Shown: one piece after another, positions 59,501-64,000 of the stretch
How positions within the stretch are numbered: position 1 is the first letter of the stretch
Layout of the letters: each line of letters starts with the position of its first letter
Assembly (NCBI RefSeq): GCF_000143415.4
Contig: NW_003314272.1
Coordinates: forward strand, 2,815,728 to 2,879,727
DNA: 64,000 nucleotides
Origin: Selaginella moellendorffii
Taxonomy: Eukaryota > Streptophyta > Lycopodiopsida > Selaginellales > Selaginellaceae
Direction of reading: 5' to 3'
Position numbers and translations under genes: made by a program
Notes under the pieces: model-generated
Databases searched by the model: none
Told to the model about the DNA's origin: nothing
What the model saw: only the letters and a program-made list of their open reading frames with translations

Positions 59501-62160
59501 GAAGTCCAAACTGAGGTATGTGATTTAGTCCCTAGCTCATGGTAGAGAGTCGTTCGCGACATCTACTAGCCCTCCAAGGGAAGCTCAGGGGTAGCTTTGT
59601 TAAGATCCTTATTGACACAGGTGCTTCAGATAATTTTGTGGCTGCAGACATAGTCCAGCAAGCCGGACTAACAATGCAGCGGCTGGGCGAACCAAGGACT
59701 ATAGAGTTTGTTCAAGGTAGCCAAAGCACCAATGAGGTACTTCGACAAGCGAGAGTCGAAGTAGGGACTTGGAAAGTAGACATGGATTTCACTGTGTTGG
59801 ACATGGCGGGATTTGATGTGATCTTTGGGATGGATTAGTTCAATCGGTTCGTGGTAGCCTTGCATAGACAAGGTAGGAACCTTGTGGTACTAGCGAATGC
59901 CCAAGGAAGAAGATCCAGGGTGGAGGCCCAGGATCTAAAGGTAGGGCAATGCAAGGCCAAAGATTCATGCCTAAACCTGGTGTCCACGAGGGGACAACTC
60001 ACTAAAGGGACCAAGGCTGCATTTTTGTGCTTACTCTCTGTGAAGAGTGACAAAAAGACAGGAACAGAAGAAGTACCTTTAGTGATCCAGCGGGTGTTGG
60101 ACCAATTCTAGGATACCATGCCGGAGGAGCTACTAGCGGGGTTGCCCCCCGCACGACCGATAGAATATAAGATTGAGTTGGTCGAGGGTGCTGAGGCGGT
60201 GGTTCGTCCCCCCTATCATTTGAACGAAAAAGAACTCGCTGAGCTCAAGCACCAACTAAAGGAGTTGGTGTACAAATGGTATGTTAGGTTGAGCAAGTCA
60301 CTGTATGGGGCGCCGGTGCTATTTGTGAAAAAGAAAGATGGATCTATGCGCATGTGCATAGACTACCGGTTGTTCAACAAATATACAAAGAAGAACAAGT
60401 ACCCTTTGCCAAGGATTGAGAATCTGTTCGATAGGTTAGGAAAGGCAAAATACTTCTCAAGGATTGACCTAAGGTCAGGATACTACTAGATTAGGGTAGC
60501 AGAGGAAGATGTTGAGAAGATAACCTGTCAAACAAAGTATGGGAGCTTCGAGTTTCTAGTGATGCCCTTCAGGCTATGCAATGCGCTAGCAACATTTTCA
60601 GCATTGATGAACCATATCTTTGTACTCTATCTGGATCACTTTGTGGTCGTCTATATTGACGACATCCTGATCTATAGCAAAACGCTAGAGGAGCATGCCA
60701 AACATTTGACAAAGGTGTTTGAGAAACTAAGGGAACACCAACTGTATGCTAAAGAGAGCAAATGTGACTTTGCTCAGCAAGAGGTAAAGTTTCTCGGGCA
60801 TGTGGTGGGCAAGGACGGGCTTAAGGTGGACCCTAAGAAGGTTCAAGCGATCCAGGATTGAGAGCGACCATTGAATGTACATGAGTTAAGGGCATTCTTG
60901 GGGCTATGCAACTACTATCAAAAGCTTATCAGACACTATTCGAGAGTAACTCTACCCTTAACGGACCAAACAGAAAAAGTGAAGATGGTATGGACAGCGG
61001 AATGCGAGGTGGCATTCGTCCACCTCAAGGGGAAGTTGAGGAAGGCTCCCATGTTGGCATTACCAGACTTTGGTAAGGACTTTGAGGTAGAAACAGATGC
61101 TTCAGACTTTGCGTTGGGCGTAGTTTTGAAGCAAGACAACCATCTAGTAGCGTTCTTCTCAAAGAAGTTGGACAAGGCTCAACGGAAGTGGCCTACCCAT
61201 GAAAAGGAATTGTTTGCGGTGGTCAAGGCACTTAAGGAGTGGCGACACTACCTTGGGAGACACTTCAAGGTTTACACGGACAATGTGGCAACGAAACACT
61301 TCTTGTCACAACCCGACCTGAGGGGAAAACAATGTCGGTGGGCCAATGCTTTGGCCGAGTTTGATTGCGAGATTCTGTACAAGCCTGGGAAGAGCAACAT
61401 CGTGGCAGATGCGCTAAGTCAAAAAGCGAGCTTGAAGTTGGCGATATTCAGTGCGACAACAGCCTTTTGGGATGATGTGCGGACCGCATACGAAAACAAT
61501 GGTCTAGCACAAGAGGAATCTAGAGGCACGGGAAGCTCACCAGAGAGGTGAGCTGCCAACGGAAGAGAAAATGGGCTATGCGGAACGCAACGGACTCATA
61601 TATTACAAGCAAATGAGGGTGTATGTTCTAGAAGGGGAACTAAGGAAGGTAGCTTTAGAAGAGTGTCATAACGGACCTCTTGCGGGACACGGCAGAGTGC
61701 CCAAGACAATGGGTTTACTCAAGAGAAAGTACCACTGGCCAGATATGGCTAAGGACGTCGAAGACTATGTAAAGACATGTCCAACATGTTAGCAGGTCAA
61801 AGCCGTGACTAAGGCTAGTGGGGGCTTGTTACAAAGCATCCCAATTCCAGATCATCCGTGGAAATGTCTGACGATTGACTTCATCACGGGACTCCCTCCA
61901 AGCGAGGGGTTCGATGCGATATTTGTGGTGGTGGATTGATTTTCGAAGATGGCACATTTCATACCCACCACAACGGAAGTGGATGCGGAAGGTGTGGCGA
62001 AGCTGTTCTTCGAACAAGTGGTTCAAGTGCGGGGAAGGCCAGAAGAGATTATCTCAGATCAAGATAAGATATTCACCAGTAGGTTCTGGAGAACACTCCT
62101 GGAACAGTATCGCACCAAGTTGAAATTCAGCACAGCCTATCACCCATAGACAGATAATGG

Positions 62161-62204
62161 GTATTAAGTCAAGTTTGATGGCACTAACACTTCTTGACAA
62201 ACAG
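62161..62204 (+). other. Putative 44-nt intron in B2 integrase
   Basis: GTATTAAG donor, CTAAC branch-like site at 62184-62188, AACAG acceptor. Removal joins TDNG to QTERVNRQL in frame (phase 2). Confidence 0.75.
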
Positions 62205-62618
62205 ACAAACGGAAAGGGTGAATAGGCAGCTAGAGGATTATTTGCGATGCTATGTCTCGGGAGACCAGACTGATTGGGTAAGTCATTTGGGACTTGCGGA
62301 AATGTGTTATAACAACTCACCACATTCAAGCATCGGGGTGAGTCCATAGGAAGTCATCAATGGGCGAGCTATTGAAGGTCTTATGGAACTCAGCGTGGCC
62401 GAGTATCATGGAGAGTTACCCGTAGTGGAGGCATTCATGGCAGAAAGACTCAACATTTGGAATCTAGTGAGGGATTCCTTGGAATGGGCTCAACAAAGGC
62501 AAATCAAGTACGCGAACTAGAAGCACCGGGATGTAGAGTTCCAAGCTAGGGAAAAGGTGTGGCTGAACACCAAGAACCTCAGGCTACCAAGTGGGATCAG
62601 CTGGAAGTTGACCCAAAG

Positions 62619-62670
62619 GTAAAAATGCATGTATTCCTGTAAATGAATTGATCTTGAATTCCTTAAGTAG
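62619..62670 (+). other. Putative 52-nt intron in B2 integrase C-terminus
   Basis: GTAAAA donor and AAGTAG acceptor. Removal joins KLTQ-R to FVGPYEIEARI in frame (phase 2), the expected gypsy sequence. Confidence 0.75.
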
Positions 62671-62992
62671 GTTTGTAGGGCCTTATGAGATTGAAGCTCG
62701 AATCAGTAAAGTGGCTTACCGTCTCTAACTTCCTCGAGAGATGGGGAAGATGCACCCCGTGTTCCATGTGAACTTACTCAATCCGTATTTTGAGGATCCG
62801 CCTCGCAAGGACCAAGTAAGACCTTTACCTGAGGTGATCCAAGGGGAAGAGGAATACGAAGTCGAGGCCATCCTCAATGTGCGCAAGAGCAAGCAACAAG
62901 GACGTGAGGTGAGAGAGTTCTATGTGAAGTGGAAAGGATTTCCACACTGCGAAGCAACATGGGAACCAGAGGAGAACCTAGCGAATGTGTGA

Positions 62993-63453
62993 GGTCTAGT
63001 GGAGGAATTTCTACAAGGCAGAACTCTATGTACTTATGCAAAGTTCAATTAAAGTATCAATTTGTGAAGTTGAGTAATGGTATATGTTGGGACCCGAAGG
63101 CGCGCCGAAGGTAAGCTAATTAGTATGGGTTAGCTAGGTTGACCAAGTGTAGGGAACTACGCCCAACTCCCTGCGGGGATGTCGAATTCGTAAATGTATT
63201 CTATAAAGGTTGGGTTTGAGTCCCAACCCCCTAGTAAAGCAAGGCTAGGTTCAAGTCCCGACCCCATACTAGGGCGTGGTGAGGTGGAGTATAGGGACAC
63301 CTATATTCTGTTGTCATGGGCTCTTGGCTGGGGAGGCTAACTTAGGCACACCGCTAAGTGGGGGGATGCCCCCGGAGACATGGTCAACAAGTCGTAGGAT
63401 AAAAAAATAGACGTTCGATGTGGGCATCAAACTTCTTCTATGGGTGGTGGAGT
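62993..63453 (+). other. B2 3' untranslated interior
   Basis: Contains T-arm-like sequences near 63205-63265 and a block (63268-63385) similar to family-A interior at about 50627-50930. Ends with the purine tract. Confidence 0.7.
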
Positions 63454-64000
63454 TGTAAGGAACCAACTCGCCAAGGTGTCGTAGGCTAAAGGATCCCCGA
63501 AAGCATGACCAAAATGATAAAGAGTTCATCGGATGGGACCGAGTTGAAGATCGAGTCCAAGACCGACTCTGAGACCGAGTTCGAGATAGAGTCCAGGATC
63601 GAGTCCGAGGCCGAGTTCGAGACCGAGTTCGAGACAGAGTCCGAGATCCAAATCGGGTCCGAGACTGAGTCCGAGGTCGAGTCCAAAGTCGAGTCCAAGA
63701 TTGGGTCCGAGATTGAGTCTGAGACCGAGTCCGAAGTCGGGTCCGAGATCGAGTCTGAGACCGAGTCCGAAGTCGGGTCCGAGATCGAGTTCGAGATCAA
63801 GTCCGAGACACTGAGTTCGAGTACTAATATGGGTCAAGGGGTGAAAGCCCAAAGCGTGCGTCTCCCGGGGGGGGGGGGGGGGGGGCTGCAGGGGGTTCCA
63901 AAAGTATAGTAGGGATAGTGAGGTTCAGGAATCAATCTTGAAGGAACTCTTTAGTGGTGCTTCCAAACTGAGTTGAGGTTGAGATTGGGGCCGAGGGGCC
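63454..64000 (+). repeat. 3' LTR of B2 (partial)
   Basis: Begins TGTAAGGAACC. Contains the minisatellite (about 63535-63815) and a 19-G tract (63867-63885), and is cut by the window end. Confidence 0.9.
63535..63815 (+). repeat. Minisatellite in B2 3' LTR
   Basis: Degenerate 6-nt GAGNCC-type units. Confidence 0.88.

Larger units (their letters stand above)
59539..62992 (+). pseudogene. B2 pol with two short introns and chromodomain
   Basis: Protease: LIDTGASDNF, then [52 protein letters not shown]. RNase H: ETDASDFALGVVL, THEKELFAVVKAL. Integrase: H/C finger ending TCPTC, LTIDFITGLPP, ISDQDKIF and ERVNRQLEDYL (D, D, E). The C-terminal chromodomain is VEAILNVRK...FYVKWKGF...ATWEPEENL. Two GT-AG intervals, 62161-62204 and 62619-62670, restore conserved protein when removed. 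Stops: TAG 59836, 60109, 60487, 61790, 62147, 62347, 62518; TGA 60859, 61937; TAA 62726. One frameshift lies near 61510. Chromodomains direct integration toward marked chromatin. Confidence 0.9.
57128..64000 (+). mobile_element. Family-B Ty3/gypsy chromovirus B2, 3' end outside window
   Basis: 5' LTR 57128-58257, primer-binding-like TTTGGTATTGGAGCC at 58259, gag, pol with a C-terminal chromodomain, purine tract GGGTGGTGGAGT, and 3' LTR from 63454. The left flank CCTTG (57123-57127) would be one half of the target duplication; the other lies outside. Gag and pol are interrupted by stops, so this copy is inactive. Confidence 0.9.

Overview
The window is nuclear DNA of a land plant. The signs are a DYW-type PPR protein, a GDSL esterase, OPR-like flavin reductase remnants, an LEA_2-like remnant, many very short GT-AG introns (44-66 nt), and about 44 kb of nested LTR retrotransposons. 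The short introns, intronless PPR gene and divergent families fit a lycophyte such as Selaginella; that assignment is inference, not proof.

Gene-bearing part (1-19000). The first 12 kb is a segmental duplication. A left arm (1-2846, inverted) and a right arm (about 9292-12111) carry the same cassette: a GDSL esterase, a C2H2 zinc-finger gene with a PARP-like C-terminal module, and an unrecognised segment. The GDSL gene is intact on the right (10322-11278) and frameshifted at its signal peptide on the left. Both zinc-finger copies are broken. Between the arms lie an LEA_2-like remnant, a papain-family fragment, a six-exon gene of unknown function (5907-7842) with one apparent 1-nt frameshift, a perfect 44-bp inverted repeat, and a truncated PPR copy whose full version is at 12215-14077. 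That PPR gene converges on a nine-exon Hsp110-like gene (16730-14096, minus), leaving 18 nt between the stop codons. Two decayed OPR-like copies follow (17050-19000).

Repeat-bearing part (19400-64000). The base layer is a decayed Ty3/gypsy pol on the minus strand (G1), in pieces at 55794-54492, 38755-37975, 28325-28151, 27573-27478 and 20096-19430. It is split by later insertions: a non-autonomous LTR element with a perfect 5-bp target-site duplication (20102-27477); a tiny Cassandra-like TRIM with 5S-rRNA-like sequence in its LTRs (27574-28150); family-A large non-autonomous elements nested in each other (A3 interrupted by A2); a Tat/Athila-like gypsy (G2) with an extra ORF after pol; a family-B LTR split by a complete family-A element (A1, 46352-53967); and a family-B chromovirus (B2, 57128 to beyond the window end) with gag, pol and a chromodomain.

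Families A and B share terminal sequences, primer-binding site, polypurine tract and internal blocks, so A looks like a non-autonomous derivative of the B lineage. The clearest unusual features are two in-frame-restoring short introns inside B2 pol, paired tRNA T-arm-like hairpins with Pol III B-box sequence in A and B, a shared LTR module (GA-rich minisatellite, G-tract, conserved tag), and inactivating stop codons that are mostly TAG at glutamine-like positions.
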